64,000 bases of DNA, taken from the NCBI RefSeq assembly GCF_003202155.1, contig NZ_QFLI01000002.1, forward strand, positions 558,001-622,000, read 5' to 3'. Each line of letters starts with the position of its first letter. Positions within the stretch are counted from its first letter, which is position 1. Positions 63,833 through 64,000 of the stretch are shown one piece after another. The notes under the pieces were generated by a model. It made no database searches and was not told where the DNA came from. It was given only the letters and a program-made list of their open reading frames with translations. The DNA is from Marinifilum breve (GTDB lineage Bacteria > Bacteroidota > Bacteroidia > Bacteroidales > Marinifilaceae). Both the position numbers and the translations under genes were made by a program.

Positions 63833-64000
63833 TTAATTTTTGAATGGTTTTCTAATGGTTTCTAATAAATATCCCGTCGGGCAAACATAAGTACACCAAG
63901 GACGAGGGGTAAAAATTGACAAAATCAAAAAGGCAACTGCCAATACGATTACCGGTATTGATGCTGAGTTGTACAGAAATGCTGAAAAAGGTTCAACATT
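63833..64000 (-). CDS. C-terminus of a 4Fe-4S polyferredoxin-type membrane protein (partial)
   Basis: 56 codons run from the right edge to TAA 63833-63835. They contain a membrane helix (SIPVIVLAVAFLILSIF) followed by TPRPWCTYVCPTGYLL, the Cx3CP motif of NosR/NapH-like polyferredoxins; the other cysteines would lie off the window. It is 9 bp upstream of the nitroreductase gene, so the two are probably cotranscribed and may form an electron-transfer pair at the membrane. Confidence 0.8.
   Translation of the reverse strand, partial: NVEPFSAFLYNSASIPVIVLAVAFLILSIFTPRPWCTYVCPTGYLLETIRKPFKN

Overview
The window looks like a chromosomal segment of a free-living Bacteroidota, probably of the Marinilabiliales/Marinifilaceae kind (inference; no rRNA gene or marker phylogeny is available here). 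The evidence is low GC, many 'SC[DEKS]' lipoprotein signals, -7 boxes of the TAnnTTTG type, DUF4251 and DUF3592 families, a long urocanase, and convergent genes separated by clean hairpin terminators. No tRNA, rRNA, CRISPR array, transposase or integrase gene was found.

Layout. 1-9 kb: eight genes, all on the minus strand, for envelope or secreted proteins: an aspartyl-protease-like protein cut by the window edge, a VIT-VWA-TonB_C protein, a 16-residue-repeat protein, a DUF3298-like protein and a lipoprotein. 9-12.5 kb: a 441-bp array of 21-bp units, a helical/carboxypeptidase-regulatory protein interrupted by one in-frame TAG, and a zinc-ribbon/HTH protein. 12.5-18.5 kb: two long non-coding repeat blocks flank a lipoprotein and ovoA (ovothiol biosynthesis). 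18.5-31.9 kb: mostly housekeeping and stress genes (GlsB-like, ABM monooxygenase with oxyR, AsmA-like, membrane DsbA plus Cys-rich lipoprotein, TlpA-like, mtnN-luxS, DUF4251 under a textbook sigma-54 promoter, U32 peptidase, M3 peptidase). 32-33.2 kb: tetR and a 122-bp tandem repeat.

33.2-41.5 kb is the most coherent accessory module. It is a six-gene minus-strand operon: octaheme tetrathionate-reductase-family cytochrome c, cytochrome b fused to a PAS domain, a small rhodanese lipoprotein, a lipoprotein with four rhodanese-like domains, a porin, and a two-domain rhodanese. It is divergent from a Crp/Fnr regulator, with an FNR-like palindrome between them. I read it as a periplasmic sulfur-compound (tetrathionate, thiosulfate or polysulfide) redox module.

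41.5-46 kb: an AraC-TM-TPR regulator divergent from an ankyrin lipoprotein and an acyltransferase, then a cluster of palindromes. 46.3-52.8 kb: histidine degradation (hutU, hutH, ftcD) and a divergent LysR gene. The hutH and ftcD promoters share an identically spaced bipartite element, so the LysR protein very likely activates both. hutI is not in the window.

52.9-58.7 kb: seven unrelated small genes, all on the minus strand, separated by imperfect palindromes. Several of these have the R''-L''/L'-R' architecture of integron attC sites (AAC-AAA-AGTT ... AACT-GTT). I propose a cassette array without an integrase in the window (CALIN-like). The array is interleaved with three copies of a different palindromic repeat. 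58.9-60.6 kb: a second carboxypeptidase-regulatory-like gene, again with a 21-bp repeat array directly upstream, then another copy of the structured repeat. 60.6-64 kb: a radical SAM protein, a DUF4437 cupin lipoprotein, a nitroreductase, and the C-terminus of a polyferredoxin-type membrane protein running off the right edge.
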